From Metamycoplasma subdolum (GTDB lineage: Bacteria; Bacillota_I; Bacilli_A; Mycoplasmatales; Metamycoplasmataceae): 64,000 nt of DNA. A model generated the notes under the pieces. The model made no database searches and was not told the DNA's origin. It saw only the letters and a list, made by a program, of their open reading frames with translations. Of this stretch, positions 22,104-35,331 are shown in pieces. The stretch is from NCBI RefSeq assembly GCF_033546815.1, contig NZ_CP137846.1, positions 62,001 to 126,000 of the forward strand, given 5' to 3'. The position numbers and the translations under genes are program-made. The first letter of the stretch is position 1; each line of letters begins with the position of its first letter.

Positions 22104-22314
22104 TTTCTTTCTTATCTTAAGAGCAAATTTAAAAATTTTTAGTGTTAAAAATCATTAGAAAATCTTTGAACAATTTTTATAATGAATTGGCTATTTAAAA
22201 TACTCAAAAAATTAACCATTTATCTATTTATTTTTCGCAAAGTTTTTATTAACTTGTTTGCTTTAAATAGTTATAATTTTAAAATATCAATTATTAGTAT
22301 TTTATGTTTAACTA

Positions 22315-22320
22315 TATAAT
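22315..22320 (+). promoter_or_regulatory. Promoter -10 of the alaS operon
   Basis: TATAAT 25 bases before the alaS ATG, with AAAGGAG just before the start codon. Confidence 0.55.
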
Positions 22321-22344
22321 TTAATATTGCTTAAAGGAGTTAAT

Positions 22345-24996
22345 ATGTTATCATCAAAAGAAATTAGACAAATGTGACTTGACTTTTTTGAATCAAAAGG
22401 TCATTTAGTTGTTGAATCAAAATCACTTATTCCTGTTAATGATCCAAGTTTACTTTGAATAAATTCAGGAGTTGCTACATTAAAAGATTATTTTAGTGGC
22501 AAGAAAATTCCACCCGCAAAAAGACTTACAAACTCACAAAAATCTATTCGTACTAATGACATAGAAAACGTTGGTGTTACTGCAAGACATCATACTTTAT
22601 TTGAAATGCTTGGTAACTTTTCAATCGGTGATTATTTCAAAGTTGAAGCAATAGAGTTTGCTTATGAATTTATCTTCAAAGTTTTAAAACTTGAAAAAGA
22701 AAGAATTTTTATTACATATTATTCAGAAGATAAAGAAACTTTTGACACTTGAACTAGACTTGGAATTTCAAAAGATCATATGATTAAAGGAAGCCGTGAA
22801 ACTAACTTTTGAGATGTAGGGCAAGGGCCATGTGGGCCTGATACTGAAATTTTTTATGATCGTGGTGAAAAGTATGATAAACGTGGCATTGAACTTTTAA
22901 AAGATGATATTGAAAACGACAGATACATTGAAATTTGAAACATAGTTTTTAGTCAATTTAATAATGATGGTGAAAATAACTACACTGATTTGGCAACGAA
23001 AAACATTGATACTGGGGCAGGGCTTGAAAGAATTGTTTCTATTTTGCAAGATGCTCCTACTAATTTTGATACAGACTTATTTCTACCTATAATTCATGCA
23101 ACTGAAAAATTAACAAACTTAAAATACGATATTAATAATTACTTTACAAAAAATCCTAAACAGACAAAAATTAATACAAACTTTAAAATAATTGCAGATC
23201 ATATGAGAGCTTCTGTGAATGCAATCAATGATGGTGTTAATCCCTCAAACATTGGGCGTGGTTATATTATTAGAAGATTAATTAGACGTTCGTATCGTGC
23301 AGGGCTTGCCTTAAAAATTAATGAAAAAGCATTTTTATATAAATTAACAAAAGTTGTACGTGATTCATTAATTTATAAGATTGATGTTAAAAAAGTTGAA
23401 GACATTATTAAAAAAGAAGAAGAACTTTTTGCCAAAACAATCAATGATGGTGAAAAATTACTTGAAAATGAAATCGAAAAAAAGGGAACTATCACAATGG
23501 AAGTTGCCTTCAAAATGTTTGATACTTATGGATTTCCTATTGAATTAACTGATGAAATTTTAAGAGAAAAAGGAATTTTCTTAGATTTAAAAGAGTTTGA
23601 AAAATACCAAAAAATTCATCAAGAAAAATCAAGAGGTGAAGTTGGTGTTGGAATGGACAAGGTTATAAATTCCCTTGCTTTAGTAAAAGATCTTGTAAGT
23701 GAATTTATTGGTTATGATTTCACAAAATCAACTTCAAAAATTCTTTATCTTTTAAATGAAGAAAAACAAATTAAAGAAACAAAAGAAGATGAAATATCTT
23801 ATCTAATTTTAGATAAAACTCCTTTTTATGCAACAAGTGGTGGGCAAAATCATGACCATGGATACATGATGCAAGGCAAAAACAAGATTGAGATATTAGA
23901 TGTTTTTAAAGATAAGTATTGAAACCACGTTCATAAAGTAAAAGGGAAGATTAACATTAAAGACAAAATTGACTGTTTTGTTGATGAAGCTAAAAGAATT
24001 AATTTTGCCAGAGGGCACTCAGCAACTCACTTAATGTATCATGCAATTCGTGAAACTTATCCACATGAAAAAATTGAACAACTTGGTTCAAATATTACTT
24101 GAGAACATTTCACTTTTGACTTCGGGCTTGATAGACGTCCAAATAAAGAAGAACTTGCTAATATTGAAAAAATCATGCGTTCTTTTATTGCAAAAAAAGC
24201 AAAAAGAAATTACATTATTACTTCAATTAAAGGAGCACAAAAACTTGGTGCTTGAATGACTATTGAAGAAAGCGAATATCATGACGCAAACAAAGTTAGA
24301 GTAGTTGAATTTGAAAATATTACTCGTGACCTTTGCGGTGGAACTCACGTTGCAAACTCAAAAGATATTGAAGATTTTAAAATAGTTTCTGTTGATTCAA
24401 AAGGTACTGGTGTTTATCGTTTAAGAGTTCTAATTTCAAAATCTTATGTTCATGCTTATTTAGATGAACAAATTAAACTAAAACAAGAGTTTTTAAAAAC
24501 CTTAATTAAGCAAAATCAAGAGTTTGAAAAAACATATTCAAAGACTTTTGAAACCAAGATTCCAAAAGAAACTGAAGACAAAGAAAAACTATTAAATGAT
24601 TACTTAAGACTTGAAGAAATTATTCGTGAAGATTATCGTAAATTTTTAAAAGCAAAACAAAATGAAGCAGTTTCAATTGAAGCATATAAAGCTGAAAAAG
24701 TTAATGGAAAAGAACTATTTTTATTCTTTGAAAATGATGCAAATACATTGAGAAAAGTTGCAATTCAACTACGTGAAACAAATCCTTCATCAATTGTTGT
24801 TGCTTTAAGTGAGACAAAACCGAAAAACTACTTTATATTAGTAGGAACTAAGAAATTTAACGCTCAAGAAATCTTTAAAAAAATCACTGATAGTTTCAAT
24901 GGAAGAGGTGGGGGAAATGTGCTTGTTTGTCAAGGTTCAATTTCTTCAACATTAGATCAAAAAACGCTTGCTTCAAAAATAAAGGAATTAATATAA
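22345..24996 (+). CDS. alaS: Alanyl-tRNA synthetase
   Basis: The product has 883 residues, full length. It charges tRNA-Ala. The class II core starts [20 protein letters not shown]; motif 2 is seen in [20 protein letters not shown] and motif 3 in [11 protein letters not shown] (about residue 223). The editing domain shows the zinc/active-site pieces RGHSATHLM (HSAT, about 558-561) and DLCGGTHV (CGGTH, about 663-667). The C-terminal [11 protein letters not shown] matches the DHHA1 domain. Several TGA codons code for Trp. It heads an operon alaS-ruvX-hypothetical-methyltransferase-greA whose order resembles alaS-yrrK-yrzB-yrrM-greA of Bacillus. Confidence 0.96.
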
Positions 24997-25425
24997 ATGC
25001 GAATACTTTGCCTTGATTTAGGAACTAAGACTTGTGGGTTTGCAATTTCAGATCCTTTTGGCATAATTGCCACAGGAATTGAAAACTATCACATTGCTGA
25101 AAAAGATTGAAACGCTGTAATAAATAAAGTGAAATTTTTTATTTTTGAAAGTGAATATAAAAACGAAATTGACCTTATTGTTTTAGGTTATCCTATTAGA
25201 ATGGATTTAAGCAAAAGCGAAAGAACTTTAATGGTTGAAGAGTTTAAAATTTTACTGGAAAAAGAAATAAAAATTCCTGTTGTTTTTCAAGACGAAAGAC
25301 AAACGACAAGTCAAGCTGAAGACATTTTAATTCAAGCAGGCTTTACTAGAAAAAAAAGAAAAACAAAGAAAGATAGCCTAGCCGCCCAAATAATTTTAGA
25401 AAACTACTTAGAAAGAGTAAAATAA
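24997..25425 (+). CDS. ruvX: Holliday-junction resolvase-like protein RuvX (YqgF)
   Basis: The product has 142 residues. YqgF/RuvX is an RNase H-fold nuclease tied to 16S rRNA end maturation and proposed for Holliday junctions. The first strand [17 protein letters not shown] carries the metal-binding Asp. [17 protein letters not shown] (about residues 62-78), the [13 protein letters not shown] block and the closing [15 protein letters not shown] are the family's hallmarks. It begins directly after the alaS stop without a gap, so it is coupled. One TGA codes for Trp near residue 37. Confidence 0.93.
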
Positions 25426-25429
25426 GAAT

Positions 25430-25813
25430 ATGAAAATACAAAACGATCCAAGACAAAAATTAAATATATTTACTGACGGAAGAAAAATCACAATTAAAAA
25501 CAAAAACAATGTTGAAGGAACTTATTACGTAATTTTAGAAACTTCATTAGCAAAGTTTAATCACAAAGATTCATACTATTTAGTTTATGATGAAGAAAAC
25601 AAACTAATTACTCCTTTAAAAGGAAAAAACATTCACAAAGCAGGTTTTTTAGACATTGCTTCAAATGAAGAAGAATATGAAGAACTTGAAAGAGTTTTAA
25701 AGAGCTTTAACGATTTATGTACAGTACCTTCACGTGATAAAAGTTATGACATAATTGAAAGATTTTTCGAAGATCTTGAAAAAGAGGAAGAAAGCGAAAA
25801 AGCAGATGATTAA
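25430..25813 (+). CDS. Hypothetical protein in the YrzB (DUF1292) position
   Basis: The product has 127 residues, acidic at the C-terminus (EDLEKEEESEKADD), with no membrane segment or catalytic motif. The first 85 residues look like an all-beta domain (KITIKNKNNVEGTYYVIL, then SYYLVYDEENKLITPL). Its position right after ruvX is that of the small DUF1292 protein YrzB in Firmicutes, and the phrase YYLVYDEENKLITP fits the general character of that family. This relation is inference from gene order and weak similarity. It overlaps the next gene by eight bases. Confidence 0.7.
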   Translation: MKIQNDPRQKLNIFTDGRKITIKNKNNVEGTYYVILETSLAKFNHKDSYYLVYDEENKLITPLKGKNIHKAGFLDIASNEEEYEELERVLKSFNDLCTVPSRDKSYDIIERFFEDLEKEEESEKADD

Positions 25814-26507
25814 TAAAGAGTCATCACTAAGCATAAAAGCAAGAATCGGTCTTGCAATTTCAGTTTTAGTTGTTTTAGTAATTATTGTTATTGCATTTAT
25901 AGTTTTTTGAAGACTTAAAAAGAAAGTTTTATCAAAATATAGATCACTAAATTACGAAGAAGAAAAGCTAAAACTACAAAGAATTAATCCAAATTTTGGA
26001 ATTATTTTAGAAGAACTTAAAGTTAAAAGCAAAAGTTCACTTGATGATTTTTTAGTAACATTTTTAGTTAATAATGTTTATCTAAATAATTTCAAATCAA
26101 TTTATTTATCAACACAAGATGAGTATTTAGCAATTTCACTTGCTGTTTTAACTAATAGAGATATTAATTTTGAAACAACTGAAACCAAAGAATATGATTT
26201 GCAAAGTTTTGGCAAGCAAGTTGAGTCCAAAATTAATCCTATTAATATAAATAATAATAGTAAGGGCAATTTTGATTACTTAATAAACTTTGATTTAAAT
26301 AAAAGTATTACTGAAAAAGTTGAAGAAGTTTTACCTTTTCTAGATGATCAAGGAATGATGGTTATTGATTTTGAAAAAACTAAAGAATTCAAAGAATCAA
26401 AAGAATTTTTAACCCAAAATAACCTACGTTATGAAACAATTAAGTTTAATAAAAATTGTGTTATACTTTTAGCAAAAGATTTATTGCAAAGTACTTTAAA
26501 GGAATAA
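25806..26507 (+). CDS. Membrane-anchored putative methyltransferase (BC85_0335-like)
   Basis: The product has 233 residues, with one membrane segment at about residues 12-36 and a basic stop-transfer stretch (RLKKK). The soluble part has the rough strand pattern of a Rossmann-fold O-methyltransferase. A FDYLINFDL strand near residue 157 and VEEVLPFLDDQGMMVIDF near 173-190 correspond to the fourth and fifth strands of YrrM/caffeoyl-CoA methyltransferases. The glycine-rich SAM loop is not recognisable. The place in the operon matches Bacillus yrrM, between ruvX/yrzB and greA. I recall that such mycoplasma proteins are annotated as a BC85_0335 family of putative methyltransferases; activity is unproven. 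Confidence 0.6.
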
Positions 26508-26508
26508 T

Positions 26509-26985
26509 ATGACAACACATAAACAAAAAAATTATTTAACAAGTGAAGCATTAGCAGAATATCAAGCAAAATTAAAAAGACTACAAGAAGTTGATAGACC
26601 TCAAGTTATTGAAGAAATAAAAGAAGCTAGAAATCAAGGTGACCTTTCAGAAAATGCTGAATATGATGCTGCTCGTGATAAACAAGCTATGATTGAAAAT
26701 CAAATCACTGAAATTCAAGCAATTCTAGATAATTATGAGCTAATTGAAACCAGTGACTCAAATCATGTAAGAATTGGATCAATTGTTTCATTTAAAAATT
26801 TAAGTACTCAAACCACACAAACTGTAACTATTGTTGGTGCATTAGAAGCTGACCCTTTTTCAGAAAAAATTTCTAACCTAAGTCCGCTTGCTCAAGCATT
26901 ACTTGATAAAAAAGTTGGAAGCGTTGTCGAAGTTGAAGGTCCACACAAATATAATATTGAAATTTTAGATATAAAAAGAATCTAA
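26509..26985 (+). CDS. greA: Transcription elongation factor GreA
   Basis: The product has 158 residues, the standard GreA length. It rescues backtracked RNA polymerase by stimulating transcript cleavage. The N-terminal coiled coil (about residues 10-80) carries the tip motif ARNQGDLSENAEYDAARDKQ, with the acidic tip residues intact. The C-terminal FKBP-like domain shows IVGALEADPFSEKISNLSPLAQALL. The ATG at 26509 follows the previous stop by one base, with AAAGGAAT as ribosome-binding site. It is the last gene of the alaS operon; the terminator overlaps its stop codon. Confidence 0.96.
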   Translation: MTTHKQKNYLTSEALAEYQAKLKRLQEVDRPQVIEEIKEARNQGDLSENAEYDAARDKQAMIENQITEIQAILDNYELIETSDSNHVRIGSIVSFKNLSTQTTQTVTIVGALEADPFSEKISNLSPLAQALLDKKVGSVVEVEGPHKYNIEILDIKRI

Positions 26986-27008
26986 GGCAAAAGGCCTAGA
27001 TTTTTTTA
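26981..27008 (+). terminator. Terminator of the alaS-greA operon
   Basis: TCTAaGGC-AAAAG-GCCTAGA, with one bulged A, followed by seven T; the greA stop is in the 5' arm. Confidence 0.75.
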
Positions 27009-27376
27009 ATTTAATGCTTTTTTAAGCCATTTTTATTTAAAAATTAGTTCAAAAATCAGCCTCTTAATATGTAATTATTAATAAATAAAAAAAATTATAA
27101 AAATTTTTATAAAACTCTAAAAAATTATTATAAAATAATAGACGTGCCTAATGAATAGGTAATTATTTTTTTAACAAAATTATGATATAAAAGTGATTTT
27201 AAAACTTTGAAGCAAAAAAGTTAAAAATTTTGTAAAAATCTCATTTATTGGGTTATAATTAAACTTACAAGTTTTATTTGCTCGCAAAAAGTTCTTTGAA
27301 AACTGGATACGATACCATAACGTCAATTTTTTTTATTTTTAAAATTCTATAATTCTATTTAAAGAATCAAATCAAT
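27009..27376 (+). promoter_or_regulatory. rRNA operon upstream region and promoter
   Basis: This is a gene-free AT-rich stretch. The best promoter is TTGTAA (27230-27235), an 18-base spacer and TATAAT (27254-27259). A weaker TATAAA near 27187 could be an upstream promoter. A poor hairpin with a T run sits at about 27146-27173. GTTCTTTGAAAAC at 27291 resembles the conserved boxA-like sequence of rRNA leaders and opens the 16S processing stem. Confidence 0.6.
27299..27323 (+). other. 5' arm of the 16S rRNA processing stem
   Basis: These 25 bases pair with 28918-28947 behind the 16S gene (TATCGTATCCAGTTTT and ACGTTATGG in the 3' arm, separated by a five-base bulge). This is the expected RNase III substrate that releases pre-16S. 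Confidence 0.85.
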
Positions 27377-28899
<1,523 letters not shown>

Positions 28900-28917
28900 C
28901 GGAGTACATTAACCAAA

Positions 28918-28947
28918 ACGTTATGGAAAAATATCGTATCCAGTTTT
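28918..28947 (+). other. 3' arm of the 16S rRNA processing stem
   Basis: Complement of 27299-27323 with a small internal bulge. The remaining 16S-23S spacer is short and contains no tRNA. Confidence 0.85.
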
Positions 28948-28971
28948 GAGGGAACTTTTCTCTCAAATTTT

Positions 28972-28994
28972 GTTCTTTGAAAACTGAATAAGAC
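28972..28994 (+). other. 5' arm of the 23S rRNA processing stem
   Basis: These 23 bases are the exact reverse complement of 32000-32022 behind the 23S gene. The first 15 bases, GTTCTTTGAAAACTG, are also found at 27291-27305 before the 16S gene. Confidence 0.88.
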
Positions 28995-29074
28995 ATTGAA
29001 ATTAATATTTCAAAGTTTAGATCAACCTATAGAATATTTAAAGACAAATAATAGGTCTCATACAAAAATAATAA

Positions 29075-31975
<2,901 letters not shown>

Positions 31976-31999
31976 AAACTATAGATTGTTTAAATTAAA

Positions 32000-32022
32000 G
32001 TCTTATTCAGTTTTCAAAGAAC
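32000..32022 (+). other. 3' arm of the 23S rRNA processing stem
   Basis: Perfect 23-base complement of 28972-28994. Confidence 0.88.
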
Positions 32023-32056
32023 ATAAAAAAAATAAATGCGATGAGCCGACATTTAG

Positions 32057-32078
32057 AAGCCTATAAGGGCTTTTTTTA
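32057..32078 (+). terminator. rRNA operon terminator
   Basis: AAGCC-TATAAG-GGCTT followed by a run of T. It is the first terminator after 23S; from there to the gene at 32310 only AT-rich sequence is seen. Confidence 0.75.
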
Positions 32079-32309
32079 TTACTTTTTCTTTAAATTTAAA
32101 CTTTCTCAAACCTATAAATTTACAATTTTTAATTTCCTTTAAGCATCTTTTTTTGTCAAAAAAGTAGCAAATTATGTACAAAAATACAATAAAGAAGACC
32201 TAATTTTATATAGTTTTAACAGGTTTAATTAACTAAGTTAACCGTTTCTATATTAATCTTTTATTAAGAAACATTTTATATAAAATTTTTATCTATTTAG
32301 GAGAAATAA

Positions 32310-33203
32310 ATGAATCTACACTTTTCAACCTTAGAGAATTTTAAGGTATTAATTGCTTTGAATAGTGATAAAGAACTTAGAAGCAAAGTTAAAACAAAAA
32401 CCCTCTTTGTTTTTAACATACTTTCAATTCTAATCTTCACTTCATTGTTCCTTTGCGACATCATTTTGTATAATAAACACATTGAATTTTTCGATTCATA
32501 TGATAAAGAATACAATGTTACTCAATCAATATTTTTAGGCATAAAATTATCTATTTTTATCTTGCTCTATCTTTTTAATAGGTTTATAACAAACTTAGTT
32601 TTAACAAAAGAATTAAACAAACTTAAAGATGAAGAAATTATTTATAAAAGTAGTGAAGGTCATTACTTGATTTATTCATTTTTAAACAACAAAAAAGTAA
32701 ATAAAATCACATTAACTCATCACATTTTTGATACTATTCTAATCTTAAGTTATTTAGCATTCTCAGTTGCACCATTTTTTAAATATGCATCTTTTGAATA
32801 TGGTAAAAGAATTTGAGTCTTTTCAATTATTATGCTTTTAAAATACATTGTTTTTGATTTCATTTGATCATTTGTTTTATATGCAAAATATTTCAAGGAT
32901 GATAATACAAGCGATATTAATCATGAAATTGGAAGCCTTGCAAATTATTTAGTATTTGCGATTACCTTAAGCATTGGTGCTTTAATTTGAACTACAATGC
33001 AATACTTTGTTGTAGTTTTAGGTGCTGATTTTTTGGTTGAGTTTTATGGCTTATTATCAATTGCACCTCTATTTGTTATTTGTTATTTTATTAAACTAGT
33101 TACTCTCTTTATTGTATTTAGAAATGTAAAAAGCAAAATCAAATACTATTACATTTTTATGCTTTTTGCAATCTATCCAATGCAAAAAAATAATCTTAAT
33201 TAA
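32310..33203 (+). CDS. Tandem-paralogue membrane protein 1
   Basis: The product has 297 residues and is of unknown function. It starts with a polar stretch (MNLHFSTLENFKVL), a basic KVKTKT and then hydrophobic segments, probably six, alternating with a cytoplasmic loop carrying LKDEEIIYKSSEGHYLIYSF near residues 107-126. It ends YYYIFMLFAIYP. The same plan and motifs recur in the next two genes. The start at 32310 follows AGGAGAAATAA. Several TGA codons code for Trp. No transporter, enzyme or lipoprotein signature is visible. Confidence 0.85.
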
Positions 33204-33220
33204 AGGAAGAAAACCAAATT

Positions 33221-34096
33221 ATGAACACAAATTTTACTATGTTTGATAATCTTAAAATCCTAACTGTTGCAAACTTGGATAATAAAATCAAAAGTAAAAT
33301 TAAAACTAAAACATTACTTGCCTTTAATATAATTAGCATTTTATCTATTACTATTATTTTACTTTGCGATGTAATTTTATTTTATTCTCATTATCAGTTT
33401 TGAGGACATGATGAATACAAGCCTGAACAAGCAATATTTTTTGGTGTTAAAATATTTGCTTTCTTTCTATTTTATATGCTCAATAAATTTGTCATAAATA
33501 ACATTTTGGCAAAGAAATTAAACCAACTTAAAGATGAAGAAATTGCCTATCAAAATAAAGAAGGTTATTACTTAATCTACTTATTTCTATCTAACAAAAA
33601 AGTAAACAAACTTACTTTATTAAATAGAGCTTATAGTTTCATTTTATTCATTTGTTATTTTGCTTATTCAGTCTTTCCATTCTTTTACTATTTTTATGAA
33701 CCTGATGAAGGAAAATTATTACCAATCTTTTCGCTTGGAATAATTGGAAAATATATAGTAGTTGACATTCTTTGATCTTACATTTGATACTTAAAAATCT
33801 TTATTTTTGAAAATAAAATAAAAGCAAAAAATGAAATGGGAAATTTTGTAAACTATTTATTCATAGCACTATATTTCACCTTCATTGCTTGCTTTTGCTT
33901 AGTAACCACTTTTTCAACTACTATGTATGGACTAACACCCCTTTATTATTTAGCTGTATATTACACTAGTTTGTTCACAATTCCAATTTTTTATTCAATC
34001 AAAGTAATTTTACTTTTTATTCTTTATGCAAAAGAAGAAAGCTCTCTGAAATATTTTTATATTTTCATGCCTTTCTTTGCAGTATATCCACTTTAG
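33221..34096 (+). CDS. Tandem-paralogue membrane protein 2
   Basis: The product has 291 residues and is clearly homologous to the preceding gene along its whole length: MFDNLKILTVANLDNKIKSK, KTKTLLAFNIISIL, LNKFVINNILAKKLNQLKDE and a YLIYLFLSNKKVNKLTL block. About six membrane segments. It ends KYFYIFMPFFAVYPL. It lies 17 bases behind its neighbour with an AAAGGAAG ribosome-binding site, so the two are co-transcribed, and a strong terminator follows. Function is unknown. Confidence 0.85.
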
Positions 34097-34099
34097 ACA

Positions 34100-34126
34100 A
34101 ACTAACCTTAATTGGTTGGTTTTTTA
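34100..34126 (+). terminator. Terminator after membrane paralogue 2
   Basis: AACTAACC-TTAATT-GGTTGGTT (one G-T pair) followed by TTTTT. Confidence 0.75.
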
Positions 34127-34325
34127 ATTCAATATTGCTTTGCAATAAAATCATTTTTAACTAATAATTTAATGCATTTTAAATTACATATTTTGCCATT
34201 TTTTTGTATTAATAAAAGTCTTTTCTAAAAATAATTAGTCATTTATATTTTTATCATATATATTTATGTCATAACCTTTAACAATAAAAATAGATAAAAA
34301 TATATATGGAGTAAATTACAATTTT

Positions 34326-35219
34326 ATGACTAGACAATTTTCGATGTTGGATAATTTTAAAATATTGAATACTTTAAACTTAGACAAAAATCTTAAAACT
34401 AAAGTAAATGTCAAAAAAATACTCGCATTAAATATATTAAGTATTTTAATGATGTTTACCATTTTGATTTCTGATATCGTTTGATACGTTACTTGAAATC
34501 TAAAATCTCCTTCAAAAATTGAGGATATTGATTATTTTCGTCATTATGGAGTATTTTTAGGAATTAAATTACTTGAGCTAATAATTTTATTTTTAGCAAA
34601 TAGATTTTTAATATCCGATCTATTAATTAAAGAAATAATGAAACTTAAAAATGAAGATTTTGAATATACTAATTCAAAAGGTGGATATCTAATTTATACA
34701 ATCTTGAATGATCAAAAAATCAATAGAATTGATTTAGCAAACAATGTATGAAATACCTTTATATGAATAGTATATTTATATTTAACATTTTGTCCATTCA
34801 TGTGACATCACGGATATTCTCCAGTAATTGATGATAAAAGAATGCTTGTTTATGTAGTTTTAATACTTATTAAATTTATATTAATTGATATTCTATTTTC
34901 TTGTTCTATTTATTCAATGTATTTCGAAAGCAAGGAAAGTAAAGAATTTGACAGCGAAAAAGCACTTTTTATATCTCATTTATTAAAAACAATTTATTTT
35001 ATAGGATATATGCTTGCATGAATTGTTTTAGATCATTTAACCAATTTCGCCTTTATAACTGGTAATGAATTATATATGTTAGCATTTTCAATCTTAGGAA
35101 CATTTCCAGCATTTTGTTTAATAAGATTTATTAGTGTTTTAGCAGTGTATCGTAAAGAAAAAAGTGGCTTAAAATACTTCTTTGCTTTTATGCCAATCTT
35201 TGCAGTTTATCCGCTTTAG
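34326..35219 (+). CDS. Tandem-paralogue membrane protein 3
   Basis: The product has 297 residues, interrupted by so many TGA-coded Trp that standard-code reading breaks it into fragments. It is homologous to the two preceding genes: MLDNFKILNTLNLDKNLKTK at the N-terminus, KKILALNILSIL, FLGIKLLELIILFLANRFL, MKLKNEDFEYTNSKGGYLIY, and the ending KYFFAFMPIFAVYPL. The similarity is lower than between copies 1 and 2. It sits behind a terminator with its own upstream region (GGAG at 34308, 14 bases from the ATG) and is followed by a small hairpin terminator. Function is unknown. Confidence 0.85.
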
Positions 35220-35243
35220 TTGAATCAACAGAAAGTTTAAAAG

Positions 35244-35264
35244 AAGAGTGCGATCTCTTTTTTT
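35244..35264 (+). terminator. Terminator after membrane paralogue 3
   Basis: AAGAG-TGCGAT-CTCTT followed by T; a short stem, so efficiency is uncertain. Confidence 0.55.
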
Positions 35265-35319
35265 AATACTTAAAATTTAATGCTTTTTAACTAATAAATT
35301 CAATTAAAATTTAATTGAT

Positions 35320-35325
35320 TATAAT
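35320..35325 (+). promoter_or_regulatory. Leaderless promoter of dnaE
   Basis: TATAAT ends six bases before the dnaE ATG, and no ribosome-binding site is present. Confidence 0.6.
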
Positions 35326-35331
35326 TAAATT

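Noticed and set aside
22104-22344. T-box riboswitch before alaS
   Set aside because: No T-box sequence (GGTGGAACCGCG-like) or antiterminator pairing; the promoter is only 25 bases before the ATG.
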